Source: Tabrizicola sp.
GTDB lineage: Bacteria; Pseudomonadota; Alphaproteobacteria; Rhodobacterales; Rhodobacteraceae
Direction: 5' to 3'
Assembly (NCBI GenBank): GCA_016792685.1
Contig: JAEULQ010000079.1
Coordinates: 1 to 49,601, forward strand
DNA: 49,601 bases
Below, one piece after another: positions 38,640 through 47,327 of this stretch. Numbering within the stretch: the stretch's first letter is position 1; every line of letters begins with the position of its first letter. A model generated the notes under the pieces. That model saw nothing but the letters and a program-made list of their open reading frames with translations. It was not told where the DNA came from and did no database searches. The position numbers were made by a program, and so were the translations under genes.

Positions 38640-39820
38640 GCGTCTCCTGCCATCCGGCGCGCCGTCTCGACCGCCCTTACCCTTGCCAGATGGTCCATCG
38701 CCAGCACATCCTCAAGTCCATTCAGCAGATTTGATCCACCAAGTTCTGGATCAAGCGCCGCCAGGGTCCTTTCGACCAGCTCGGCCATCCGCATGAACCC
38801 CAGGCGGCCAGCAAGGAACTGATCCAGCGCCACTTCCTTGGCGGCATTGAAGGCCGCACCGCTCAGGCCACGTCGCGCCATCACGTCTCGCGCAAGTCGC
38901 AGCGCCGGATAGCGCGCGAGATCGGGCGCGCGGAAGGTCAGGCTTGCGATCCGGGCAAGGTCCAGTCGGGCGACCGGCAAGTCGGCCCGTTTCGGCCAGT
39001 TCAGCGCATAGCCGATGGAGTGGCGCATGTCGGGCGCGCCGAGATGCGCCATGATCGCCCCGTCGCGGTAGCCAACCATGGAATGGATCAGGCTCTCGGG
39101 GTGGATGATGACTTCGATCTGATCCGGTTCGACTCCAAAGAATTCACGCGTTTCAATGACTTCCAGGGCCTTGTTGAACATGCTGGCCGAATCGATGGTG
39201 ATCCGCTGCCCCATCGCCCAGTTCGGATGCGCCAGGGCATCCTCGACCCGGGCAGCGGCGAGGGCCTCAAGCGGCCAATCGCGCAAAGCGCCCCCGCTGG
39301 CGGTCAGGACGATCCGCTCGACCGCGGCGATATCCTCGCCCACCAGCGCCTGGAAGATCGCCGAATGCTCGCTGTCCACCGGAAGGATCCGCGCACCGTG
39401 GGCGGCGGCTTCGGCCATCAGAAGCGGACCTGCCGTCACCAGGCTTTCCTTGTTGGCAAGCGCGAGGGTCGCCCCATGGCGCAGCACGCGCAGGCCTGGC
39501 ACCAGACCGGCAGCCCCGACAATGGCGCTCATCACCCAGTCGGCGGGCCGGTCTGCCGCCTCGGCGATCGCCTCGGGCCCGGCCGCCACCGCCACGCCCG
39601 ACTCGGCAAGCCGCTCGCGCAGTTCGACCAACCCGTCAGGGTCGGCACAGACCGCCACTTCGGCCTGCAATTCCCGCGCGATTTCGGCCAGCCGGGCGAC
39701 GTTTCGGCCGCCGGTCAACGCCACAACCCGAAAGGCACCAGCGCCCCCGGCGCGGCGCAACAGATCAACCGTCTGTTCGCCGACCGACCCCGTCGCGCCG
39801 AAGATCGAGATGCTGCGCAC
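38636..39820 (-). CDS. dxr: 1-deoxy-D-xylulose-5-phosphate reductoisomerase
   Basis: 394 residues. NADPH-binding GATGSVGEQT near the start; metal/substrate loop VDSEHSAIFQAL; ASGGALRDWP and MGQRITIDSASMFNKALEVIE (in part) around the active site. Converts DXP to MEP, the committed step of the non-mevalonate isoprenoid route, feeding uppS nearby. Overlaps rseP and is preceded by cdsA after 3 bp. Confidence 0.96.
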   Translation of the reverse strand: MRSISIFGATGSVGEQTVDLLRRAGGAGAFRVVALTGGRNVARLAEIARELQAEVAVCADPDGLVELRERLAESGVAVAAGPEAIAEAADRPADWVMSAIVGAAGLVPGLRVLRHGATLALANKESLVTAGPLLMAEAAAHGARILPVDSEHSAIFQALVGEDIAAVERIVLTASGGALRDWPLEALAAARVEDALAHPNWAMGQRITIDSASMFNKALEVIETREFFGVEPDQIEVIIHPESLIHSMVGYRDGAIMAHLGAPDMRHSIGYALNWPKRADLPVARLDLARIASLTFRAPDLARYPALRLARDVMARRGLSGAAFNAAKEVALDQFLAGRLGFMRMAELVERTLAALDPELGGSNLLNGLEDVLAMDHLARVRAVETARRMAGDA

Positions 39821-39823
39821 CCA

Positions 39824-40633
39824 TCAGCCCCCGAGCAGGACAGAGACCGGGGCGAGAAGACCCAGCGCCTTCACCGCGACGACCGCGCCGATCAGGGCAT
39901 CGAAGCGATCCAGCACCCCGCCATGCCCGGGGATCAGGTTCGAGGCATCCTTCACCCCTGCCCGGCGCTTGACCCAGCTTTCGGCGATATCGCCCATCTG
40001 CCCGGCAAAGGCCACCAGTGCCGAGACCGGCACCAGAAGCCAGCTCGCCCCGCCAATGGCCACGAAACCAATTCCAACGGCTGCTGCGCCGATCCACCCG
40101 GCCACGGTGCCAGACCAGGTCTTCTTCGGGCTGATCGCGGGCCAGAATTTCGGGCCGCCCAGCATCCGGCCTGCGAAATAGCCCAGCACATCCGAGGCCA
40201 CGACCACCGCCACAAGCCAGAGGATGACCGAGGTTCCCCCGCCTTCGCGCAGGTCGACCAGCCCGTAGCCCGCGAGCATGATCGCCAGCGCATAGGCACC
40301 CGCCAGCCGACGGTCCCGACGCGGTGTCAGGATCAGCATGATCGTCGGCACGATGAGGAACAGTGCAGCGACGTCACTGCGCAACACCAAAGCCGCAAGC
40401 AAGGCGGCCCCGGCCGCCACGGCCAGCGTCATCGGTGAGCGACGGCGCGAGGGGGCTGTCATCGTGGCCAGTTCCCAGATCATCACGGCGGTCAGGACAA
40501 TCACCAGGGCCGCAAAGGCGGTTCCGCCCAGCCAGATCTCCAGGGCGCCCACCGCGACCATGATGATCGCCGACAGGACGCGGGTGCGCAGGTCGGACCA
40601 TTTTCCCGCCGCGGCGGGTGCAGGTTCCATCAT
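39824..40633 (-). CDS. cdsA: Phosphatidate cytidylyltransferase
   Basis: 269 residues, seven to eight transmembrane helices. The CDS signature lies near the C-terminus (SPKKTWSGTVAGWIG, then SWVKRRAGVKDASNLIPGHG with GGVLDRFDAL). Makes CDP-diacylglycerol from phosphatidate and CTP in the inner membrane. Coupled to uppS by an ATGA overlap. Confidence 0.95.
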   Translation of the reverse strand: MMEPAPAAAGKWSDLRTRVLSAIIMVAVGALEIWLGGTAFAALVIVLTAVMIWELATMTAPSRRRSPMTLAVAAGAALLAALVLRSDVAALFLIVPTIMLILTPRRDRRLAGAYALAIMLAGYGLVDLREGGGTSVILWLVAVVVASDVLGYFAGRMLGGPKFWPAISPKKTWSGTVAGWIGAAAVGIGFVAIGGASWLLVPVSALVAFAGQMGDIAESWVKRRAGVKDASNLIPGHGGVLDRFDALIGAVVAVKALGLLAPVSVLLGG

Positions 40634-41364
40634 TTCAGAACTCCACCGAACCGGCGCTCGCGGTTCGAGAAACGTTGCACGATCCCCGCCAGTTCTTCCG
40701 GCGTGAAATCGGGCCAGAGCGTCTCGGTGAATTCATATTCGGCATAGGCCGCCTGCCAGGGCAGAAAATTCGAGGTCCGCGTCTCGCCGCTGGTGCGGAT
40801 CACCAGGTCCGGATCAGGCAGCCCGCCGGTGTCCAGCCGTTCAGCAAAGGCCGCTTCGGTGACATGCTTCGGGTCAAGCAGACCCGATGCAGCGGCCTCG
40901 GCCAGCTTGCGGACCGCGCGGACGATCTCGTCCCGACCGCCGTAATTCACCGCGACCGTCAGGTTCAGCCGGTCAAGCCCCGCCGTACGAGCCTCGATTC
41001 CGGCCATCAGACGCTGCAGCTTCGGGTCGAGCCTGCTCCGGTCGCCGATGAAGCGCATCCGCACCCCGGCCTTGGCCAGCCTGTCGGCTTCGCGTTCGAT
41101 GTAGCGGGCAAAGATGGCCATCAGGCCAAGGACTTCCTCGGTCGAGCGTTTCCAGTTCTCGGTCGAGAAGGCGTAAAGCGTCAGCCATTTGATCCCGAGA
41201 TCCGGCGCCGCGCGGACGATCTCGCGCACGCGCTCGGCCCCCTTGCGGTGGCCGACAAGCCGTGCCCAACCCCGGTTGGTCGCCCAGCGACCATTCCCGT
41301 CCATGATGATTGCCAGATGGTTCACCGACCGAAGCGCGGGCCCATTCTGCAGATCTTTCGACAA
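40630..41364 (-). CDS. uppS: Undecaprenyl diphosphate synthase (isoprenyl transferase)
   Basis: 244 residues from a TTG start at 41364 (SKDLQNGPALRS), chosen because GGAGG lies 7 nt before it and upstream in-frame ATG would sit inside frr. Catalytic motif HLAIIMDGNGRWA with the Mg2+ Asp; then GHRKGAERVR, TLYAFSTENWKR, NYGGRDEI, and DLVIRTSGETRTSNFLPWQ (in part). Adds isopentenyl units to farnesyl diphosphate, the carrier lipid for peptidoglycan. Follows frr by 22 bp. Confidence 0.93.
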   Translation of the reverse strand: MSKDLQNGPALRSVNHLAIIMDGNGRWATNRGWARLVGHRKGAERVREIVRAAPDLGIKWLTLYAFSTENWKRSTEEVLGLMAIFARYIEREADRLAKAGVRMRFIGDRSRLDPKLQRLMAGIEARTAGLDRLNLTVAVNYGGRDEIVRAVRKLAEAAASGLLDPKHVTEAAFAERLDTGGLPDPDLVIRTSGETRTSNFLPWQAAYAEYEFTETLWPDFTPEELAGIVQRFSNRERRFGGVLK

Positions 41365-41386
41365 AGGCAGCCCTCCCGCCTGCAGG

Positions 41387-41950
41387 TCAGACCTGCATGA
41401 TCTCGGCCTGCTTGGCCTCAAGCGCCTTGTCGACCTGGGCGATGGCCTTGTCGGTCAACTCCTGCACTTCGTCGGACCAGAATTTCTGGTCATCCTCGCC
41501 CATGCCCTGGGACTTCGCTTTCTTGATCTGGTCCATTCCGTCCCGCCGTACATTCCGAATCGCAACCTTGGCGCTTTCGGCATATTGCGCGGCAACTTTG
41601 GTCAATTCGCGGCGGCGTTCCTCGTTCAGCTCGGGGATCGGCAGGCGGATCAGCGGGCCGTCGGTCACCGGATTGATTCCGATGCCGCTTTCGCGGATCG
41701 CCTTTTCCACTTTCGAGATCATGCCCTTGTCCCAGACATTGATCACGACCATCCGCGGCTCGGGCACGTTCACAGTACCCAGCTGGTTGATCGGCGTCAT
41801 CTGGCCGTAAGCCTCGACCTGTATCGGCTCGACGATCGAGGCCGAGGCGCGTCCGGTGCGCAGGCTGGCGAATTCGGTCCGCAGGGCGGCAATCGCGCCA
41901 TCCATGCGGCGCTGGATGGCATCAGTGTCAATCTCAAGATCGTCGGACAT
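41387..41950 (-). CDS. frr: Ribosome recycling factor
   Basis: 187 residues, the standard length. Three-helix bundle with [20 protein letters not shown] (in part), LRTGRAS, and the C-terminal helices [20 protein letters not shown] (in part). Splits post-termination ribosomes with EF-G. In most relatives pyrH precedes frr directly; here 2.5 kb with two other genes intervenes. The stop codon lies within a palindrome TGCAGGTC-A-GACCTGCA (41381-41397). Confidence 0.97.
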   Translation of the reverse strand: MSDDLEIDTDAIQRRMDGAIAALRTEFASLRTGRASASIVEPIQVEAYGQMTPINQLGTVNVPEPRMVVINVWDKGMISKVEKAIRESGIGINPVTDGPLIRLPIPELNEERRRELTKVAAQYAESAKVAIRNVRRDGMDQIKKAKSQGMGEDDQKFWSDEVQELTDKAIAQVDKALEAKQAEIMQV

Positions 41951-42067
41951 GGGTTCAGCTTCTTGATCACGGGGCCCAAGTGCCCCTGGCGTCGCCTGCT
42001 ATGCCGCAAGACGCCCCGAAAGTACAGGCTGAGCCGATGTGCACACGTCCGTCTGGTTGTTTGCCGG

Positions 42068-43750
42068 TCAGCGCACCCCCTCGCCCCTTGTCTCCCAACT
42101 CCCGCCCCGATGCGTCCAGCCGCCGGCGAATCCGGCATCCGGCAGCTTGCGAGACCGGCCCCGCCGCCGCGCCTGCCGGGCCGGATCGCCCCAGAAGGCC
42201 GCCAGTTGTGCCGTCAGCCGCGCTTCCTCTGCCTTTTCGCGCTGGGTCAGCTCGGCCAGATAGCCGAAGGACACCGCAGTCTCGTTCAGCGGCGTCTTCT
42301 CGACATAGTCGATGGCGGCCCGCAGGATTCCCGTGGCCGTCCGGTTGGCCTGTGCCGCGATGTACTGCACCGTTGCGACCTCGACCGGCGTCATCCAGGC
42401 CATTTCGCCCACATGCAAACGGCTTTCGAAGATGATCGTGCGCAGGATGTGGCTCAGTCCCCGGGTGGTGAAATTCCGAGTGTGGAAGGTCTCCAGATGC
42501 CAGGCATAGAACCGGTCAAGCTTGGGGTCGAGAAAGGCATAATCCGGCTCGGCCTCGGTGCCCAGGAGCCGTCCTTCCTTGGTCAGCCGGTCCCAGACTG
42601 GAGTGCCGGCATAGGGCAGCATCCGGCAGAACCCCAGGACCGACCAGCCGTCACCGACGAAGGCATCCAGGAAGTCGACATTCGCCCGCACCTGGCGCAG
42701 GTCGGACCAGGGGTCCATCAGCATGAAGCCGAAGTCGAAGGACAGACCCTCGGCCCGCAGCATCCGCCCGGCACCAAGGTGGCGATCGGGCTTCAGCATC
42801 TTGTTCATGTTGCCAAGCCCGACCTCGTCACCCGATTCCACCCCCATATAGACATGGGTCAGCCCACCCGCCTTAAGCCGGGCCAGGATGTCGGGACGAA
42901 CTTCGTCGGACCGGCAAGACATCTTCCAGGCCACGCGCCCGCCGATGTCGCTGGCGGCGATCAAATCGGCAATCTCGCCCGCCCAGTTGCGCGCCCGGCT
43001 TCCCGTCGCCAGAAAATCGTCATCCTGGAAGAGGAACATGGTCACGCCCCGATCGTGGTAGAGATGACGCATCTCTGCGACCACATCGGCCGGTTTGCGC
43101 ATCCGCCGCAGGCTGCCGCCCTGTGCCTCGTAGAAGGGGCGGATCGAGCAGAAAGAACAGTCCCAGGGACAGCCCCGCGACGCCAGGATCGAGGCCGTGG
43201 GCCGGTCCGCCTCCTCATAGGGAATGTCGTCGCGCACGGGCCAGGGCAACGCATCCAGGGGCTCGATCTGGTGGCGCATGGAAATGCATTTCACTTCGCC
43301 ATCCAGAAGCCGGGCCGCCAGCCCCGGCACATCACGCCATTCCAGGCCCTGCCCCAATCGGTCGGCAAGATCCAACAGCGTCGCCTCGCCTTCGAAACGT
43401 ACGATGCTGTCAGCCCCAGGAATCGCGCGCAACACCGCTTTGGGGTCGAAGGACGGATAATGCCCGCCAAGTGTCACATGGGCCCGGATCCCGGCGGCGC
43501 GGATTTCGGCCACGACCTCGGCGAAGGATCGGGTCATGAACTGAAAGATCAGCGACAGGCCGATCAGGTCCGGATTGAAGGCCCGTACCCGCGCAACCAG
43601 TACGCCCGGGTCGGTCGAAAAGGTCGCGATCTCGGTTTCGTGCCCGGCGGCGTTAGCTGCCGCCATCAGGTAGCGCAGACCAAGATTGTCCTGGTCCTGA
43701 AATCCGATGAAAAGAATGCGAATGGGGCGCAGGGCCCGCTCGATCTGCAT
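42068..43750 (-). CDS. B12-binding-type radical SAM protein of unknown function
   Basis: 560 residues. N-terminal Rossmann-like cobalamin-binding-type domain (~10-140: RILFIGFQDQDNLGLRYL, ATF...RAFNPDLIGLSL, TLGGHYPSFDP, FEGEATLLDL), without the DxHxxG motif of base-off B12 enzymes. Radical SAM cluster motif at Cys194, Cys198, Cys201 (RGCPWDCSFC). Later segments GVESGDEVGL and DFGFMLMDPWSDL are typical of class B-like enzymes such as BchE/HpnJ/methyltransferases. Basic Arg-rich tail at the C-terminus. Sits between frr and pyrH with a 120-aa partner, and follows a hairpin with a T7 run. Ribosome-binding site TGAGG lies 8 nt before the ATG. Substrate unknown. Confidence 0.8.
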   Translation of the reverse strand: MQIERALRPIRILFIGFQDQDNLGLRYLMAAANAAGHETEIATFSTDPGVLVARVRAFNPDLIGLSLIFQFMTRSFAEVVAEIRAAGIRAHVTLGGHYPSFDPKAVLRAIPGADSIVRFEGEATLLDLADRLGQGLEWRDVPGLAARLLDGEVKCISMRHQIEPLDALPWPVRDDIPYEEADRPTASILASRGCPWDCSFCSIRPFYEAQGGSLRRMRKPADVVAEMRHLYHDRGVTMFLFQDDDFLATGSRARNWAGEIADLIAASDIGGRVAWKMSCRSDEVRPDILARLKAGGLTHVYMGVESGDEVGLGNMNKMLKPDRHLGAGRMLRAEGLSFDFGFMLMDPWSDLRQVRANVDFLDAFVGDGWSVLGFCRMLPYAGTPVWDRLTKEGRLLGTEAEPDYAFLDPKLDRFYAWHLETFHTRNFTTRGLSHILRTIIFESRLHVGEMAWMTPVEVATVQYIAAQANRTATGILRAAIDYVEKTPLNETAVSFGYLAELTQREKAEEARLTAQLAAFWGDPARQARRRGRSRKLPDAGFAGGWTHRGGSWETRGEGVR

Positions 43751-43765
43751 GGCAATACCTCAATC

Positions 43766-43803
43766 AAAAAAAGGGGGGTCCCCACCTGCAGGCGCAGGCG
43801 GGG
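43766..43803 (-). terminator. Terminator-like hairpin inside the cassette
   Basis: Minus strand CCCCGCCTGC and GCAGGTGGGG, a 10-bp stem (one G-T) with a 4-nt loop, then ACCCCCC and seven T. The C-run between stem and T-tract is non-canonical. It lies between the 120-aa gene and the radical SAM gene, so it may let only part of the transcripts reach the enzyme. Confidence 0.55.
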
Positions 43804-43826
43804 ACGGGATCACCTGGCGTCGGCCC

Positions 43827-44189
43827 TCAGCCCTGCTTTTCCAGCGCGGCCTTCACCGAGCCCTCGAACGCGTCCAGCTTGGCGCGGAACTGGGCCACGT
43901 CGGCCAGCCGTGATTCAAGCTGCAACCGGTCCAGCCGGAACAGCTCTTCCGGCACCGGGTCCCAGTTGATCGGAATCTTCGGGAACTTGAACCGGCTTAC
44001 CCCGACAAGATCGGCCAGAATGCCGCCGATGCCGCCACGAATGCCGTCACCGTCGGGCGGCGGATCGGTGACGCCCCCACCCGGAATGAACGACCCCGCG
44101 ACGCCCTTGACCAGAAGATCCTCGATGGCCGAGATCCTTGCCGCCATCAGCGCATTCTGCGCCATCATCATCTTCAACTGCTGTTCCAT
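43827..44189 (-). CDS. Unknown 120-aa protein preceding the radical SAM gene
   Basis: 120 residues, not recognised. N-terminal amphipathic helix rich in Met/Gln (MEQQLKMMMAQNALMAARIS, 1-20), a Gly/Pro/Asp-rich linker (~31-60: IPGGGVTDPPPDGDGIRGGI, in part), a FKFPKIPINWDPVPEEL segment, and a C-terminal charged helix pair (LDRLQLESRLADVAQFRAK). No Cys, no signal peptide, no membrane span. AGGAG lies 7 nt before the ATG, an excellent ribosome-binding site. Its position suggests it is either the substrate or a partner of the radical SAM protein. A longer in-frame start exists at 44237 but lacks such a site. Confidence 0.6.
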   Translation of the reverse strand: MEQQLKMMMAQNALMAARISAIEDLLVKGVAGSFIPGGGVTDPPPDGDGIRGGIGGILADLVGVSRFKFPKIPINWDPVPEELFRLDRLQLESRLADVAQFRAKLDAFEGSVKAALEKQG

Positions 44190-44389
44190 GACTTGGCTCC
44201 TGAAATTGACTTGAAAGAAACGGGCGCGCGGCAGCAAACCTGCCGGCCCGAGGTCAAGAATACACCTGTTGGAGAAGACCGTCGCGTGAAGATTCCATCA
44301 AAGGCCGAAATATGCCGAACAGCCACAACCCAAGGTGGCTTACGGTTTCCCTCGATTCGGATCGATCCGCAGACCGGGAAAGGTGCGAT

Positions 44390-44411
44390 TCGGCCGGGCG
44401 TTTCCGGCCGA
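44390..44411 (-). terminator. Hairpin after pyrH
   Basis: TCGGCCG and CGGCCGA form a 7-bp stem with an 8-nt loop just beyond the pyrH stop on the minus strand; no T-tract. The rest of 44190-44389 should hold the cassette promoter, but I cannot identify clear hexamers. Confidence 0.35.
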
Positions 44412-44419
44412 CCGGCGCT

Positions 44420-45163
44420 TTAGCCCTGGACGCGGGTATAGGTGCCCTGCCCGGCGAGAATTCCCCTGAACCCGCCCGGCTCGTCCAGCGAAAAGACGAT
44501 GATCGGCAGGTCGTTGTCGCGGGCGAGCGCAATGGCAGTCGCGTCCATCACGCCCAGATGCTTCTCCAGCACCTCGTCATAGGACACGTGGTCATAGCGC
44601 TTGGCATCGGCGTGCTTCTTCGGGTCCTTGTCATAGACCCCGTCAACCTTGGTGCCCTTGAAGATCGCCTGGCAGGCCATCTCACTGGCCCGCAGCGTCG
44701 CCGCTGTATCTGTGGTAAAATAAGGGTTTCCCGTCCCGGCCGCGAAGATGCAGACCCGCTTCTTTTCCAGGTGCCGCACGGCGCGGCGGCGGATATAGGG
44801 CTCGCAGACCTGATCCATCGGGATCGCGCTGATGACCCGGGTAAAGACCCCGATCGCCTCCAGCGCAGATTGCATCGCAAGCGCGTTCATCACGGTCGCC
44901 AGCATCCCCATGTAGTCGGCCGTTGTCCGCTCCATCCCCTGGGCGCTGCCCTGCAGGCCGCGGAAGATGTTGCCGCCCCCGATCACCATGCAGATCTCGA
45001 CCCCAAGGTCGCGGACCGATTTCACCTCTTCGGCGATCCGCGCCACGGTCGGCGGGTGCAGGCCGTAGCCCTGGTCGCCCATCAGCGCCTCGCCCGAGAT
45101 TTTCAGCATCACGCGGCTGTATTTCGTGGCCGCAGCGCCGGTTTCGGTGGCCGTTCCGGACAT
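44420..45163 (-). CDS. pyrH: Uridylate kinase
   Basis: 247 residues, amino-acid kinase fold. [12 protein letters not shown] near the start; the glycine-rich [27 protein letters not shown]; and [14 protein letters not shown] in the nucleotide site. Phosphorylates UMP to UDP. The N-terminus is extended by ~15 residues ([16 protein letters not shown]). Upstream genes rpsB/tsf, usual in this cluster, are not here: miaA is divergent across 82 bp. Confidence 0.96.
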   Translation of the reverse strand: MSGTATETGAAATKYSRVMLKISGEALMGDQGYGLHPPTVARIAEEVKSVRDLGVEICMVIGGGNIFRGLQGSAQGMERTTADYMGMLATVMNALAMQSALEAIGVFTRVISAIPMDQVCEPYIRRRAVRHLEKKRVCIFAAGTGNPYFTTDTAATLRASEMACQAIFKGTKVDGVYDKDPKKHADAKRYDHVSYDEVLEKHLGVMDATAIALARDNDLPIIVFSLDEPGGFRGILAGQGTYTRVQG

Positions 45164-45245
45164 GGCACCCCCCTGTATTTCGTTTTGTGTTTGGACTGTG
45201 CCGCAAAATGTCGCAAAACCGCGGCAGGTTCAACGGGGTCTGACC

Positions 45246-46112
45246 GTGAAGATCGCAAGCATTTCTCGCGAGGCGCCAGTGCTGCTCGCCGGACCGACCG
45301 CCAGCGGCAAGTCAGCCCTGGCGATGGAGCTTGCCGCTCGCGATGGCCGGTTGATCGTGAACGCTGATGCGCTGCAGGTCTATGCCAACTGGCGCATCCT
45401 GACCGCCCGCCCCACGCCCGCCGACGAAGCAGCCCTGCCCCACGCGCTTTACGGCCATGTCGCGCGAGATGCGTCCTATTCCGTCGGACATTGGCTGCGG
45501 GACCTGGCCCCGCTTCTGACCCGGCCTGTGGTGGTAGTTGGCGGCACCGGCCTCAACTTCACGGCCCTGACCCGTGGCCTTGCCGAAATTCCCGAAGTCC
45601 CCTCGTCGATCCGCAAGGAGGCCGACGCCCGAATGGCCGCAGAGGGACATTTGGCGCTTCTGTCCGAGCTGGACCCCGCCACCGCCGCCCGGATCGACCG
45701 ACAGAATCCGGTCCGCATCCAGCGCGCCTGGGAGGTCCTGCGCGCCACCGGCCGCGGGCTGGCCTCCTGGCAAGAAGACACGCCTGCGCCCCTTCTGCCC
45801 GTGGCGCAGTCGGAAGCGCTGGTTCTGCAGCCAGAGGTCGATTGGCTCAACGATCGGATCGACCGCCGTTTCGACGACATGCTTGCCCAAGGCGCGCTGG
45901 AGGAAGCCCAGGCGAACCTTGCCGATTGGGATCCCGCCCGCCCCGCGTCGAAGGCCATCGGAGGGCCGGAACTGATCGCACATCTTCTCGGCGAGATCGA
46001 CCTTCAGGACGCAGTTTCCGCAGCCAAGATCGCCAGCCGCCAGTATGCGAAACGGCAGCGGACCTGGTTCAGATCGAACATGAAGGCCTGGCGGCAGCTT
46101 TCCCTTCCCTGA
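45246..46112 (+). CDS. miaA: tRNA dimethylallyltransferase MiaA
   Basis: 288 residues from a GTG at 45246. P-loop [33 protein letters not shown] (in part), the [18 protein letters not shown] motif with the catalytic/tRNA-binding Thr region, and [14 protein letters not shown] at the C-terminus. Adds dimethylallyl to adenosine-37 of UNN-reading tRNAs; the isoprenoid donor comes from the MEP pathway that includes dxr nearby. Somewhat shorter than E. coli MiaA, as usual in this family's relatives. Only a GGGG motif precedes the start, so the exact start is less sure. Confidence 0.93.
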   Translation: MKIASISREAPVLLAGPTASGKSALAMELAARDGRLIVNADALQVYANWRILTARPTPADEAALPHALYGHVARDASYSVGHWLRDLAPLLTRPVVVVGGTGLNFTALTRGLAEIPEVPSSIRKEADARMAAEGHLALLSELDPATAARIDRQNPVRIQRAWEVLRATGRGLASWQEDTPAPLLPVAQSEALVLQPEVDWLNDRIDRRFDDMLAQGALEEAQANLADWDPARPASKAIGGPELIAHLLGEIDLQDAVSAAKIASRQYAKRQRTWFRSNMKAWRQLSLP

Positions 46113-46149
46113 CGGGAAGTTGCGGGCCGAAGTTTAAGCGGAATCCCGC

Positions 46150-46158
46150 TTATCCACA
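46150..46158 (+). promoter_or_regulatory. Perfect DnaA box TTATCCACA
   Basis: Exact consensus in the 175-bp gap between miaA and the AraC-type gene, immediately after a small 6-bp hairpin (46136-46151). Single site; no origin-like cluster. Confidence 0.4.
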
Positions 46159-46287
46159 GGCTTGTACACAGAATAATGCAACATCGGTGGGTAACTTGGA
46201 CTCGGCGACGCGAAAATCGCTTGGGTTGCCTCGTTTGCCCTGCTTTACTCCTCCGGTCAGCGCCTCTGCCACAGGATCTGCCCCGAC

Positions 46288-47088
46288 ATGCTCAAACCTG
46301 CCCCGGTCTCGCAACTTCGTCTTGTCGCCATTCCCCGCCTCGCCGCGGGCGGTCGCTGGCGTGTCGAAGCCATGCGCTCCTTGTCCGAACCCTGCTTCCT
46401 GTGGTTCACCAAAGGCCAGGGCCGCATCACGATCTCGGGGGTGACGCGCGGCTACACGGCACATAATGCGGTCTTCATCCCGGCGGGCGTCATGCACGGG
46501 TTCGAGGCAGGGCCGCAGGTTTTCGGCACGGCAGTGTTCTTCGGGCGCGACCCGAAGGTCGTCCTGCCGAAGACACCGCAGCATCTGCGCATCCGCGAAG
46601 TCCATGCCCAACAGGAAATCAACGTCCTGCTTGATTCGATTCTGCGCGAGATCGAAAGCGACACACCCGCCCACGAACGTGCGACCGAGGCCTATGTCGG
46701 CCTTCTGGGTGTCTGGCTTGAACGGCAGGCGCGAAAGGCTGATCCGCTGGAGAGCCCGCGTCAGGACGCCACGCGCCGCCTCGTCGCCCGCTACACGGCG
46801 CTGCTTGAGCGGAATTTCAAGACCGGCATGGGCGTGGCCGACTTTGCCGCCGCGCTGGGCGTGACGCCGACCCATCTCACCCGCTGCTGCAACACGGCCT
46901 GTGGTCGCCCGGCCAGCGCGCTGTTGCAGGACCGGCGCATCTTCGAAGCCCGCAAACTGCTGGCCGAAACCCGAATCCCGGTCGGCAAGATTGCCGAACA
47001 ACTGGGCTTCAACTCGCCGGCCTACTTTACCCGCGCCTTCCAGCACCTGACCGGCAAATCGCCCTCGGCCTTCCGCCGCGCTGGCTAA
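46288..47088 (+). CDS. AraC family transcriptional regulator
   Basis: 266 residues. N-terminal cupin-like sensing domain (~1-110: GRITISGVTRGYTAHNAVFI, PAGVMHGFEAGPQ). C-terminal double helix-turn-helix (~165-264): GVADFAAALGVTPTHLTRCC and IAEQLGFNSPAYFTRAFQHL, followed by the canonical TGKSPSAFR ending. The ligand is unknown. It sits 240 bp upstream of a peptide ABC transporter operon on the same strand, which it may control. Confidence 0.9.
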   Translation: MLKPAPVSQLRLVAIPRLAAGGRWRVEAMRSLSEPCFLWFTKGQGRITISGVTRGYTAHNAVFIPAGVMHGFEAGPQVFGTAVFFGRDPKVVLPKTPQHLRIREVHAQQEINVLLDSILREIESDTPAHERATEAYVGLLGVWLERQARKADPLESPRQDATRRLVARYTALLERNFKTGMGVADFAAALGVTPTHLTRCCNTACGRPASALLQDRRIFEARKLLAETRIPVGKIAEQLGFNSPAYFTRAFQHLTGKSPSAFRRAG

Positions 47089-47222
47089 GGCCGTTTCAGT
47101 TCATACGCGCAACAAATTCGACCGAAGATTGTCGCTATCCGACTATTAAGTGGCGAAAGCAGTCGTTGACGTAGCGGCGAAAAACATGCGCAATGGGTCT
47201 CGGGGGTGCGCAGTCCGCGCAG

Positions 47223-47264
47223 GCCGAAGGTGTGTCCGAAACAGGGTCGGATCTGCCTTTCGGC
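47223..47264 (+). other. Nested hairpin in the leader of the ABC binding-protein gene
   Basis: Outer arms GCCGAAGG/CCTTTCGGC (one bulged T) enclose inner arms TCCGA (47235-47239) and TCGGA (47247-47251), ending about 63 nt before the gene start. Possibly a structured 5' untranslated region. Confidence 0.4.
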
Positions 47265-47290
47265 ATGAGGTTCTGTGTTGCCGCAACCAA

Positions 47291-47314
47291 GAAAAGTCTG
47301 AACGAAAAGTCTGA
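47291..47314 (+). repeat. 11-bp tandem direct repeat before the ribosome-binding site
   Basis: GAAAAGTCTGA at 47291-47301 and again at 47304-47314, period 13 bp, directly before the AGGGAG site. Could be an RNA- or DNA-binding element. The remaining 47089-47222 holds no gene I can support. Confidence 0.5.
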
Positions 47315-47327
47315 CAGGGAGACGACA

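Noticed and set aside
41189-43969. 926-codon open frame on the plus strand opposite uppS, frr and the radical SAM gene
   Set aside because: Product is Arg/Pro/His/Gln-rich with no family features and runs antisense to well-supported genes; it is a by-product of GC-rich third positions.
43827-44189. RiPP precursor peptide as a firm call
   Set aside because: No Cys/Ser/Thr-rich C-terminal core, no leader-core cleavage motif, no protease or transporter gene; kept only as an open hypothesis.
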